Positions 1 through 6,534 of a stretch of 11,938 nt of DNA are shown piece after piece. The DNA comes from Phocaeicola plebeius. GTDB taxonomy: Bacteria > Bacteroidota > Bacteroidia > Bacteroidales > Bacteroidaceae. Position 1 is the first letter of the stretch. Each line of letters begins with the position of its first letter. The position numbers were made by a program, and so were the translations under genes. Below the pieces are notes generated by a model that was not told the DNA's origin, did not search any database, and was given only the letters and a program-made list of their open reading frames with translations. Where the stretch lies: contig SFDG01000065.1 in assembly GCA_004558305.1 (NCBI GenBank), positions 1 to 11,938 of the forward strand, written 5' to 3'.

Positions 1-60
1 GTGAAAGGAGTCAGAGATATACCTTTCTTCATGTATCGTTTAGCAACAGTTTTGGGTTAG
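1..60 (+). CDS. Possible 3' end of an upstream gene (partial)
   Basis: Reading frame 1 is open from the window edge to a TAG at 58-60 and would encode a 19-residue tail ending in YRLATVLG. The length is too short to separate a genuine C-terminus from a chance open frame, and I do not recognise a family. A weak hairpin follows (ACCCT at 70-74, AGGGT at 81-85) with only three T after it, which could mark the end of a transcript. Position at the window edge and the lack of any other feature in the first 100 bases are the main reasons for listing it. Confidence 0.22.
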   Translation: MKGVRDIPFFMYRLATVLG

Positions 61-120
61 CGTCCGTACACCCTCCCCACAGGGTTTGTCGGTTGCGCCG
101 GAAAACACAATTACTTTCTT

Positions 121-128
121 TATATTTG
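121..128 (+). promoter_or_regulatory. Bacteroidetes -7 box for the winged-helix gene
   Basis: TATATTTG matches the TAnnTTTG -7 consensus of the Bacteroidetes primary sigma factor. It lies 54 bases before the start codon. No good TTTG -33 box sits at the usual 19-21 bases; the nearest TTG (93-95) is 25 bases away, so the upstream element is weak or absent. Confidence 0.5.
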
Positions 129-182
129 CTTCCGAAATAACAAAAAAAACTAAAACATACACTTTAACTAAAGGAGGATATT

Positions 183-401
183 ATGGACAAACATCAAATT
201 GGCACAAATGCCGGTATCGTGTGGAACGTGTTAAAAGACAATTCACATTGGGAGTATCATGACCTGAAAAGCGCCACTGGCCTTTCCGACAGGGACTTGA
301 ACGCCGCCATCGGTTGGCTGGCACGAGAGAACAAAGTCGATTTCGAACTCGACCATCGGCAAGACCGGATGTTCCTGAGCGTGAACGTATACATCGGATA
401 G
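183..401 (+). CDS. Small winged helix-turn-helix protein (DUF2582 type)
   Basis: A complete 72-residue protein that resembles the DUF2582 winged-helix family common in Bacteroidales. It is almost all one domain: an N-terminal helix with IVWNVL (residues 13-18), a helix-turn-helix-like stretch (about residues 25-48, with LKSATGLSDRDLNAAIGWL) and a C-terminal beta wing (about 52-70). The family is presumed to bind DNA or to mediate protein contacts, but its targets are unknown. The start is well supported: AAGGAGG at 171-177 is a near-perfect Shine-Dalgarno sequence six bases before the ATG, which is unusually strong for this phylum, and a TATATTTG box lies upstream. It is monocistronic and ends in a strong terminator shared with the convergent gene. 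Family recognition is from memory of sequence character, not from a search. Confidence 0.85.
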   Translation: MDKHQIGTNAGIVWNVLKDNSHWEYHDLKSATGLSDRDLNAAIGWLARENKVDFELDHRQDRMFLSVNVYIG

Positions 402-416
402 TTGCAAAGAACAGAG

Positions 417-460
417 AAAAAGGAGAATGAGCCGGTTCCAGCCGATTCATTCTCCTTTTT
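417..460. terminator. Bidirectional intrinsic terminator
   Basis: AAAAAGGAGAATGA (417-430) is perfectly complementary to TCATTCTCCTTTTT (447-460). The inner part adds CGG (433-435) against CCG (442-444). The A-run on one side and the T-run on the other give a U-tract in both directions, fitting its place between two convergent genes that end at 401 and 481. Confidence 0.9.
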
Positions 461-480
461 GCATTCAAGGACTTATCGCT

Positions 481-855
481 TTATCGCTGTGCAAGGTCGA
501 TGCCCTTGTTGGTCAGCGTGGCCTGCATCAACTGGAGATAGCTTTTGTACTGCTTCTCGTCCAGTGTCCGCTTCATCAGCTTCAGATTGCCGTAGACAGC
601 GTGGCGCATCCTATCGGCTTTCCGGCTCCCCGACCTGGTGGCATCCTGCATCTGTTCTTCGAAATAGTCACAGATAGTGCCTACTTCTTTTTCCTGTACG
701 GTCGTGAGCTGCAAATACTTCGACAGCTTCGGCCTGTTGATGGAAGCGATACACTCCTGATTAACACTCTTACTACTTTTTACACTTGGCTCCTGAGCCA
801 TCACCGATGCGGCAAATCCGATTGCCAGCACCGCCATCATACCTACTCGTTTCAT
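481..855 (-). CDS. Secreted small helical protein with LTxxQ-like motif
   Basis: Encodes 124 residues from the chosen start at 855. A signal peptide is clear: KR at residues 2-3, a hydrophobic stretch to about residue 18 and a likely cleavage after AMA (residue 20). The mature part is helical and charged. LTTVQ at 50-54, followed by a helix, and a later LDEKQYKSYLQL (98-109) recall the LTxxQ pattern of CpxP/Spy-like periplasmic proteins, but this is a resemblance, not an assignment. Upstream in-frame ATGs exist at 873 and 900; 855 is preferred because GAAAGGA lies just before it and the signal peptide then begins in the usual way. Starting at 873 would only lengthen the n-region. The gene has its own promoter at 948-978 and ends at the shared bidirectional terminator. 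Likely periplasmic; function unknown. Confidence 0.75.
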   Translation of the reverse strand: MKRVGMMAVLAIGFAASVMAQEPSVKSSKSVNQECIASINRPKLSKYLQLTTVQEKEVGTICDYFEEQMQDATRSGSRKADRMRHAVYGNLKLMKRTLDEKQYKSYLQLMQATLTNKGIDLAQR

Positions 856-912
856 ACTTTTTCCTTTCTTCATTTTGTTACCTGAAAAACATGTTGTCAA
901 AACTCGTATATA

Positions 913-924
913 CTATCCGGATAG
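913..924. promoter_or_regulatory. 12-base perfect palindrome in 5' leader
   Basis: CTATCCGGATAG is self-complementary over 12 bases. It falls in the predicted untranslated leader of the secreted helical protein, between its promoter (948-978) and start codon (855). It could be an operator for a dimeric regulator or simply chance; no second copy was noticed in the window. Confidence 0.35.
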
Positions 925-947
925 CTTTTTCTTTCTTTTTACCGACG

Positions 948-978
948 CAAAGATAATCAGTGTTTCCCGTCTGGCAAA
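948..978 (-). promoter_or_regulatory. Bacteroidetes promoter for the secreted helical protein
   Basis: On the minus strand TTTG (975-978) is followed after exactly 19 bases by TATCTTTG (948-955), a full match to the TTTG/TAnnTTTG consensus. Transcription should begin near 940, giving a leader of roughly 85 bases before the ATG at 855. Confidence 0.8.
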
Positions 979-1189
979 ACAGATGAAGCTAAAATTCGAT
1001 TTCAAGCATCATTTGTTGATACACATCAAGGTTTAGGTATCTTTTTGATTAAAATGGCAACATATACACAACATCATGGTAATACACAAGCAATGAATAT
1101 GACATTCTGACTGCAGAAGAGGATGAGCCCCAACAAATCGGTCTGCATCCGCTTCCGGTTTTCCTTTTGTTAATATTTTGACGGGAACA

Positions 1190-1221
1190 GTTGCATTTCT
1201 CCATAAAACATCCTTACTTTG
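1190..1221 (+). promoter_or_regulatory. Probable promoter of gmd-fcl
   Basis: GTTG (1190-1193) and TTACTTTG (1214-1221) are 20 bases apart and resemble the Bacteroidetes -33 and -7 boxes, with one mismatch in the second (TT for TA). The likely start of transcription is about 20 bases before the gmd ATG. The rest of 979-1189 shows no convincing gene and no strong structure. Confidence 0.55.
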
Positions 1222-1248
1222 CGGCCTCAACCATCAAAAAGACGACTT

Positions 1249-2334
1249 ATGAAAAAGAAAGCGTTAATCACCGGTATTACCGGACAAGACGGCTCATACC
1301 TGGCCGAATTTCTCATTGACAAAGGATATGAGGTCCACGGCATCCTGCGCCGTTCTTCTTCGTTCAACACCGGACGTATCGAGCACCTCTATCTCGACGA
1401 GTGGGTGCGTGACATGAAAAAGGAGCGTCTGGTCAACCTTCATTGGGGCGACATGACCGACTCCAGTTCCCTCATCCGTATCATCGGCGAGGTGAAGCCC
1501 GACGAAATCTACAACCTGGCCGCCCAAAGCCACGTGAAAGTGTCGTTCGATGTTCCCGAATATACTGCCGACGCCGACGCCATGGGTACCCTGCGCCTGC
1601 TGGAGGCCGTACGCATCTGCGGACTCGACAAGACCTGCCATATCTACCAGGCTTCCACCTCCGAACTTTTCGGCAAAGTACAGGAAGTCCCCCAGAAGGA
1701 GACCACTCCTTTCTATCCCCGTTCGCCGTACGGAGTGGCCAAGCAATACGGCTTCTGGATCACCAAGAACTACCGCGAGAGCTACGGCATGTTTGCCGTC
1801 AACGGCATTCTGTTCAACCACGAGAGTGAACGCCGCGGCGAGAACTTCGTGACCCGCAAGATCACGCTGGCCGCTGCCCGCATCGAGCAGGGCTATCAGG
1901 ACAAATTATACCTGGGCAATCTGGACGCCCGCCGCGACTGGGGCTATGCGAAAGATTATGTGGAATGCATGTGGCTGATTCTGCAGCATGAAACACCGGA
2001 AGACTTTGTCATCGCCACCGGCGAAATGCACACCGTCCGCGAATTCTGTACCTTGGCATTCCATTACCTGGGCATCGAACTGCGCTGGGAGGGAGAAGGT
2101 GTCGACGAAAAAGGCATTGATACGGCTACAGGCCGCGTACTCGTGGAAGTAGACCCGAAGTATTTCCGCCCCTGCGAAGTGGAACAGTTGCTGGGCGACC
2201 CCACCAAGGCCAAGAACCTGCTGGGCTGGAATCCCTGCAAGACACCGTTCCCCGAATTGGTACGTATCATGGTGGAACACGACAAGAAGTTTGTCCGCAA
2301 AATCCATCTTAAAGCACAATTAGACAATGAATAA
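1249..2334 (+). CDS. gmd: GDP-mannose 4,6-dehydratase
   Basis: Converts GDP-D-mannose to GDP-4-keto-6-deoxy-D-mannose in the cytoplasm, the first committed step to GDP-L-fucose. The 361-residue product is a full-length extended short-chain dehydrogenase. It shows the NADP-binding GITGQDG loop (residues 9-15), RRSSSFNTGRI (34-44), the catalytic STSE (136-139) and YGVAK with Tyr161 and Lys165, the NHESERRGENF segment (190-200) and RRDWGYAKDYV (228-238), all hallmarks of Gmd. An in-frame ATG 30 bases upstream (1219) is rejected because it lies inside the -7 box and because MKKKALITG is the usual family start. The ribosome binding site is weak and A-rich. The gene overlaps fcl by eight bases, implying translational coupling and co-transcription. 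Confidence 0.97.
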   Translation: MKKKALITGITGQDGSYLAEFLIDKGYEVHGILRRSSSFNTGRIEHLYLDEWVRDMKKERLVNLHWGDMTDSSSLIRIIGEVKPDEIYNLAAQSHVKVSFDVPEYTADADAMGTLRLLEAVRICGLDKTCHIYQASTSELFGKVQEVPQKETTPFYPRSPYGVAKQYGFWITKNYRESYGMFAVNGILFNHESERRGENFVTRKITLAAARIEQGYQDKLYLGNLDARRDWGYAKDYVECMWLILQHETPEDFVIATGEMHTVREFCTLAFHYLGIELRWEGEGVDEKGIDTATGRVLVEVDPKYFRPCEVEQLLGDPTKAKNLLGWNPCKTPFPELVRIMVEHDKKFVRKIHLKAQLDNE

Positions 2335-3418
2335 TCCGTTGGATAAAGACACCAAAATCTATGTGACGGGCCACCGGGGGCTGGTAGGCTCCGCCATCTG
2401 GAACAACCTTCAGCAGCGGGGCTACACGCATCTCGTGGGACGCACCCACAGCGAGCTGGACCTGCTCGACCCTGTCGCCGTCCGCCGCTTTTTCGATGAG
2501 GAGCAACCGCAGGCAGTCGTGCTGGCTGCCGCCCATGTAGGAGGCATCCTGGCCAACCTGCGTTACCGTGCCGACTTCATTTACGAAAACCTGCAGATCC
2601 AGCAGAATGTCATCGGCGAAAGTTTCCGCCACGGAGTGCAGAAATTGCTGTTCCTCGGAAGCACCTGCATCTATCCGCGTGAGGCTCCCCAGCCCATGAA
2701 GGAGGAGGTCCTCCTCACCTCCCCGCTCGAATACACCAACGAGCCGTATGCCATCGCCAAGATAGCCGGCCTGAAGATGTGCGAAAGTTTCAACCTGCAG
2801 TATGGCACCAACTACATTGCTGTCATGCCGACCAATCTCTACGGACCGAACGATAATTTCCACTTGGAGAACAGCCATGTGCTGCCGGCCATGATCCGGA
2901 AAATCCACTTGGCCCATTGCCTGCGGACGGGCAACTGGGATGCGGTCCGCAAGGACCTTGACCTGCGTCCGGCTGAAGGGGTGGACGGAAAGAGCACCGA
3001 TACGGAAATCCTGGAAAAACTGGCCAAGTTCGGCATCACCCCCGAAGCAGTCACGCTGTGGGGAACCGGACGGCCGATGCGCGAGTTCCTGTGGAGTGAA
3101 GAAATGGCAGATGCCAGCGTCCACGTACTGCTGAATGTCGATTTCAAGGACACCTATCGGGAGGGAGAAACCGACATCCGCAACTGCCACATCAATGTAG
3201 GAACCGGTAAAGAACTGTCCATCCGCGAAGTGGCGGAGAAGATCCAGCAGGAAATCGGCTATCAGGGCGAACTGCGCTGGGATGCTTCCAAGCCCGACGG
3301 TACGCTTCGCAAACTGACCGATGTTAGCAAGCTCCACCGGTTGGGCTGGCATCACCGGGTGGAAATCGACGAAGGCATCCACCGGCTGTATCGCTGGTAC
3401 CTGGAACACGGAGAATAA
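2327..3418 (+). CDS. fcl: GDP-L-fucose synthase
   Basis: Epimerises and reduces the keto-sugar made by Gmd to GDP-L-fucose, using NADPH, in the cytoplasm. The product supplies fucose to capsule, lipopolysaccharide or glycoproteins. The protein has 363 residues: GHRGLVG nucleotide-binding loop (15-21), AAAHVGGI (67-74), GSTCIYP (111-117) and the catalytic YAIAK (Tyr141, Lys145). GTGRPMREF (246-254) is a typical substrate-site segment. It is some 40 residues longer than the Escherichia coli enzyme, chiefly because of a charged insert at about 196-242, which I believe is normal for Bacteroidetes forms. The ATG lies within the last codons of gmd, so translation is probably coupled. The gene is also called wcaG in other annotations. 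Confidence 0.97.
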   Translation: MNNPLDKDTKIYVTGHRGLVGSAIWNNLQQRGYTHLVGRTHSELDLLDPVAVRRFFDEEQPQAVVLAAAHVGGILANLRYRADFIYENLQIQQNVIGESFRHGVQKLLFLGSTCIYPREAPQPMKEEVLLTSPLEYTNEPYAIAKIAGLKMCESFNLQYGTNYIAVMPTNLYGPNDNFHLENSHVLPAMIRKIHLAHCLRTGNWDAVRKDLDLRPAEGVDGKSTDTEILEKLAKFGITPEAVTLWGTGRPMREFLWSEEMADASVHVLLNVDFKDTYREGETDIRNCHINVGTGKELSIREVAEKIQQEIGYQGELRWDASKPDGTLRKLTDVSKLHRLGWHHRVEIDEGIHRLYRWYLEHGE

Positions 3419-3430
3419 GGGAGGGAGAAT

Positions 3431-3512
3431 TGTCATGCTGAACGTAGTGAAGCATCTGTATGCATCCACTTTATGCTTACAGATTCTTCGCTTCGCTCCC
3501 TTAGACAGAATG
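3431..3512. repeat. Intergenic hairpin-forming repeat
   Basis: The arm around 3441-3460 (AACGTAGTGAAGCATCTGTA) pairs imperfectly with the arm at 3478-3498 (TACAGATTCTTCGCTTCGCT at 3478-3497), giving about a 20-pair stem with a few mismatches or wobbles. The flanks TGTCATGCTGA (3431-3441) and ACAGAATG (3505-3512) resemble the ends of a dispersed repeat (TGTCATGCTGA...TCAGAATGACA) that I recognise from intergenic regions of Bacteroidales and other bacteria. It lies between the convergent fcl and gtrA genes and may help end transcription. The remaining 3513-3590 holds nothing recognisable. Confidence 0.6.
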
Positions 3513-3590
3513 GAATGGCAGGGCAGGATGGCAGAAGAGGATGGCTGGACAAAAAAGGAAGCGGAAGAAGATTTTCGGACAATCTGAAGG

Positions 3591-3980
3591 TCACCGGAAA
3601 GTGACATGCTTGTTGGCCAGGTAATTCACGGCCCCATAGACAAACAGGCCCAGAAACTGACCCAGGTACTCGTTCATGCCGAAGCCCTCGACCACCAACA
3701 ACAGGAACAAGAACTGCAGGCCATACGCCAGTGCAAAAGCAACGGAAAAGAGCAGCACCTGTCGCCAGGTACTGCTCTTTCTATAAATATTCTCCAACGG
3801 GAAAATCCAGTACTTGCTCCATACGAAGTTGTGCGTCTGCGCCACGACATAGGCCGTCACGTTGGCCAGCAGGTAATCCGCACCCGCTCCTTCCATCATA
3901 CCTCCGATGACCAGTGCCGTTATCAAGGCATTCATCGTACCTATGAGGCAGAAACGGACAATGCGGACAGATTCTCTCAT
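3591..3980 (-). CDS. GtrA-family membrane protein
   Basis: A 129-residue integral membrane protein with four predicted transmembrane helices (about residues 8-28, 35-53, 75-97 and 105-122). It carries GtrA-family signatures: RFCLIGTMNALI (9-20), NFVWSKYWIFP (51-61) and a matching C-terminal NYLANKHVTFR (119-129), reflecting the family's internal symmetry. GtrA-like proteins are thought to move undecaprenyl-phosphate-linked sugars across the inner membrane for O-antigen or wall glycan modification; the substrate here is unknown. It starts 12 bases after the aspS stop and is probably transcribed with aspS. The upstream context gives no sugar-transferase partner, so the link to glycan assembly rests on the family alone. 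Confidence 0.85.
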   Translation of the reverse strand: MRESVRIVRFCLIGTMNALITALVIGGMMEGAGADYLLANVTAYVVAQTHNFVWSKYWIFPLENIYRKSSTWRQVLLFSVAFALAYGLQFLFLLLVVEGFGMNEYLGQFLGLFVYGAVNYLANKHVTFR

Positions 3981-3992
3981 CGGGGAGAAGAA

Positions 3993-5756
3993 TTATTCTT
4001 TCGTCTTCAGGTCCACCACCAGGTTCAGCTCGTCCAACTGCTTCTGGTCCAGACAGCCCGGTGCATCCAACATCACATCACGGCCCGAATTGTTCTTCGG
4101 GAAGGCAATGCAGTCGCGGATGGAATCCAGACCGGCAAACAGCGATACCCAACGGTCAAGGCCGTAGGCCAGACCCCCATGGGGAGGCGCACCGAACTTG
4201 AAGGCATTCATCAGGAAGCCGAACTGTTCCTGTGCCTTTTCCGGCGTAAAGCCCAGAATCTCGAACATCTTGGCCTGCAGCTGCGAATCATGGATACGGA
4301 TAGAACCGCCACCCACTTCTACGCCGTTCACCACCATGTCGTAGGCATCGGCACGCACGGCAGCCGGATCGGTATCCAGCAAAGGAATGTCTTCCTCCTT
4401 GGGATGCGTGAACGGATGGTGCATGGCCATCAGCCGGCCTTCCTCTTCGCTCCATTCGAACATCGGGAAGTCCACCACCCACAGACAGGCAAACTGGTTC
4501 TTGTCGCGCAGCCCCAGCTGGTTGCCCATTTCCAGACGCAGTTCGCAGAGCTGCTTGCGCGTCTTCATCACGTCGTCGCCGCTCAGAATCAGGATCAGGT
4601 CGCCCGGCTGAGCGCCGAAAGCCGCCTTCATCTGCTGCAGCACATCCTGGCTGTAGAACTTGTCTACGCTCGACTTCACCGTGCCGTCGGCCTCGATACG
4701 GGCATACACCATGCCCTTCGCACCGATCTGCGGACGCTTCACGAAATCCGTCAGGTGGTCCAGCTGCTTACGTGTATAGTGAGCAGCCCCCTGGGCACAG
4801 ATACCGCCAATGTAGGCCGCATTGTCGAATACGGAGAATCCGTAGCCCTTCAGCACATCCATCAGTTCGACGAACTTCATGCCGAAACGCAAGTCGGGCT
4901 TGTCACTGCCATAATATTTCATGGCATCGGCCCACGGCATCCGCAGGAACGGTTCGGTCAGCTCCACGCCGCGCAGTTCCTTGAACAGGTGCTTGGCCAT
5001 CCCTTCGAACATGGCAATGATGTCTTCCTGCTCCACAAAGCTCATCTCGCAGTCAATCTGCGTGAACTCCGGCTGGCGGTCGGCCCGCAGGTCTTCATCG
5101 CGGAAGCACTTCACAATCTGGAAATAGCGGTCGAATCCCGACACCATGAGCAACTGCTTCAGCGTCTGGGGCGACTGCGGAAGGGCATAGAACTGTCCCG
5201 GATTCATGCGCGAAGGCACCACAAAGTCGCGGGCTCCTTCGGGAGTAGAACCGATAAGCATCGGTGTCTCCACTTCCAGGAATCCCTTGCTGTCCAGGTA
5301 ACGGCGCACCTCCATGGTCATGCGGTGACGCAGCTCCAGGTTCTTCCGTACCGCCGTGCGGCGCAAGTCCAGATAGCGGAATTTCATGCGCAGGTCGTCT
5401 CCGCCGTCGGTGTTGTCTTCGATGGTAAACGGAGGCGTCTGGGCCATATTCAGGATATTCAGTTCCGAAACGATGATTTCAATATCTCCCGTAGGCAGGT
5501 TGGCGTTCTTGCTCGAACGTTCGTTGACGGTTCCCTTCACCTGCACCACGAATTCGCGGCCCAGATGGTTGGCCTGTTCACAGAGGTCGGCATTGACCTC
5601 GGTGTTGAACACCAGCTGGGTGATGCCGTAACGGTCGCGGAGGTCCACAAAGGTCATTCCTCCCATCTTGCGCGAGCGCTGCACCCATCCGGCCAGCGTC
5701 ACGCTTTTGCCTGCATCGGCAAGCCTCAGCTCGCCGCAAGTATGACTTCTGAACAT
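3993..5756 (-). CDS. aspS: Aspartyl-tRNA synthetase
   Basis: Charges tRNA-Asp with aspartate in the cytoplasm (class IIb aminoacyl-tRNA synthetase). At 587 residues it matches the bacterial length (590 in Escherichia coli). Domains in order: N-terminal OB-fold anticodon-binding domain (about 1-105, with GGMTFVDLRDRYG at 32-44); catalytic core beginning near 140 with EVETPML (161-167), QSPQTLKQLLM (194-204) and class II motif 2 FRDEDLRADRQPEFTQ (218-233); the bacterial GAD insertion (about 285-420); and motif 3 GLAYGLDR (528-535). No key residue is missing. A good Bacteroidetes promoter lies 33 bases upstream. The start is the only reasonable ATG and gives the usual MFRSHTCGEL beginning. The downstream gtrA gene is likely on the same transcript. 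Confidence 0.98.
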   Translation of the reverse strand: MFRSHTCGELRLADAGKSVTLAGWVQRSRKMGGMTFVDLRDRYGITQLVFNTEVNADLCEQANHLGREFVVQVKGTVNERSSKNANLPTGDIEIIVSELNILNMAQTPPFTIEDNTDGGDDLRMKFRYLDLRRTAVRKNLELRHRMTMEVRRYLDSKGFLEVETPMLIGSTPEGARDFVVPSRMNPGQFYALPQSPQTLKQLLMVSGFDRYFQIVKCFRDEDLRADRQPEFTQIDCEMSFVEQEDIIAMFEGMAKHLFKELRGVELTEPFLRMPWADAMKYYGSDKPDLRFGMKFVELMDVLKGYGFSVFDNAAYIGGICAQGAAHYTRKQLDHLTDFVKRPQIGAKGMVYARIEADGTVKSSVDKFYSQDVLQQMKAAFGAQPGDLILILSGDDVMKTRKQLCELRLEMGNQLGLRDKNQFACLWVVDFPMFEWSEEEGRLMAMHHPFTHPKEEDIPLLDTDPAAVRADAYDMVVNGVEVGGGSIRIHDSQLQAKMFEILGFTPEKAQEQFGFLMNAFKFGAPPHGGLAYGLDRWVSLFAGLDSIRDCIAFPKNNSGRDVMLDAPGCLDQKQLDELNLVVDLKTKE

Positions 5757-5788
5757 ATTTTTATGAGAATGTTTGTTTTAAATCACGG

Positions 5789-5819
5789 CAAAGGTAGCAC
5801 CTATTTTTCATTTATGCAA
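5789..5819 (-). promoter_or_regulatory. Promoter of aspS
   Basis: On the minus strand TTG (5817-5819) is followed after 20 bases by TACCTTTG (5789-5796), a consensus -7 box. The upstream box lies inside the last codons of the preceding transpeptidase gene, whose stop codon is at 5801-5803. Predicted leader length is about 25-30 bases. Confidence 0.75.
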
Positions 5820-6490
5820 GAAAAAAAGCGGCTCTGCGCCACATAATCGGGGTCGTCGGCATAGATGTAAAGCACGCTGCCGCCTTTCATGGCGTCGATA
5901 ATCGGACGGCACACGGCCTCTGGCACGGCCGGACAACCCAGGCTCCTCCCCAGGCGGCCGCTGGCACGGGCCACCGACGGATGGGCATAGGCAGCCCCGT
6001 GAACCACGATGGCACGGCGGCGGGCGGCATCGTTGATTCCCTCCTCCAGCCCCTCCAGGACCAGCGAATAGCCGTTCTTGCCCCGGTAGGTCACATCAGT
6101 GAGATAAAAGCCCAGTGAACTCTTGTACGACCCTTCCTCGTTCGAGAACGAGGTGGCATACACATTCCCGCTGTTGCGTCCGTGCGCCACGACCGACGCA
6201 TAGAGCAACCGGTGTTCCTTCATGTCCATCACATACAGGCGTTCGTCGGTCGAAGGCTTCGTGAAGTCAATCAGGGTAAGCACCTCGCGCCGGTGCTCAA
6301 TCCGGCAATAGCCCTCGTAGGCTTGCCGGAATGCCCGGTAGTCCACCCTGCCCTCCAGTCCCATCCGCTGGAATGCTTCGCTGCATGCCTCCTGTTCCGT
6401 CGTTGCAGCGGCAACAGGCCTGTCCGTTTCCTCCGGCCACCCGCCCGACACAGGAGCGGCAGCCAGAAGCAGAAAAAATATCCATTTCAT
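5801..6490 (-). CDS. YkuD_2-type murein L,D-transpeptidase-like secreted protein
   Basis: A 229-residue exported protein that matches the murein L,D-transpeptidase catalytic-domain family (YkuD_2 type). The N-terminus MKWIFFLLLAAAPVSGG is a signal peptide with likely cleavage near residue 16. The catalytic fold covers about 65-215: VVAHGRNSG (100-108), SYKSSLGFYLT (121-131), VVHGA (162-166) and the active-site segment GRSLGCPAVP (181-190), with Cys186 as predicted nucleophile. Such enzymes act on peptidoglycan stem peptides in the periplasm, though few members of this branch have been tested. It starts 44 bases after the stop of another L,D-transpeptidase-like gene and is probably co-transcribed with it. 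No clear promoter was found in that gap. Four cysteines in the mature part (36, 62, 194, 225) besides Cys186 allow disulfides but this is speculation. Confidence 0.87.
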   Translation of the reverse strand: MKWIFFLLLAAAPVSGGWPEETDRPVAAATTEQEACSEAFQRMGLEGRVDYRAFRQAYEGYCRIEHRREVLTLIDFTKPSTDERLYVMDMKEHRLLYASVVAHGRNSGNVYATSFSNEEGSYKSSLGFYLTDVTYRGKNGYSLVLEGLEEGINDAARRRAIVVHGAAYAHPSVARASGRLGRSLGCPAVPEAVCRPIIDAMKGGSVLYIYADDPDYVAQSRFFSCINEK

Positions 6491-6534
6491 TCGTTGGTTG
6501 TCTGTACAAAAAAATCAGTTGTTCCTATTGGTTC

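Noticed and set aside
70..88. Hairpin ACCCT/AGGGT as a terminator of the upstream gene
   Set aside because: Only five base pairs and three following T; too weak to call.
1033..1230. 65-codon minus-strand frame in the gap before gmd
   Set aside because: Overlaps the gmd promoter, has no ribosome binding site or family resemblance, and its composition looks random.
2309..3607. 432-codon minus-strand frame opposite fcl
   Set aside because: Antisense shadow of fcl; no domain signs, no promoter and it runs through the hairpin repeat.
3606..5846. Very long plus-strand open frame (746 codons) opposite aspS and gtrA
   Set aside because: It is a mirror frame of GC-rich coding DNA. The minus strand carries unmistakable aspS motifs, while this frame gives a Gln/His-rich product without recognisable domains.
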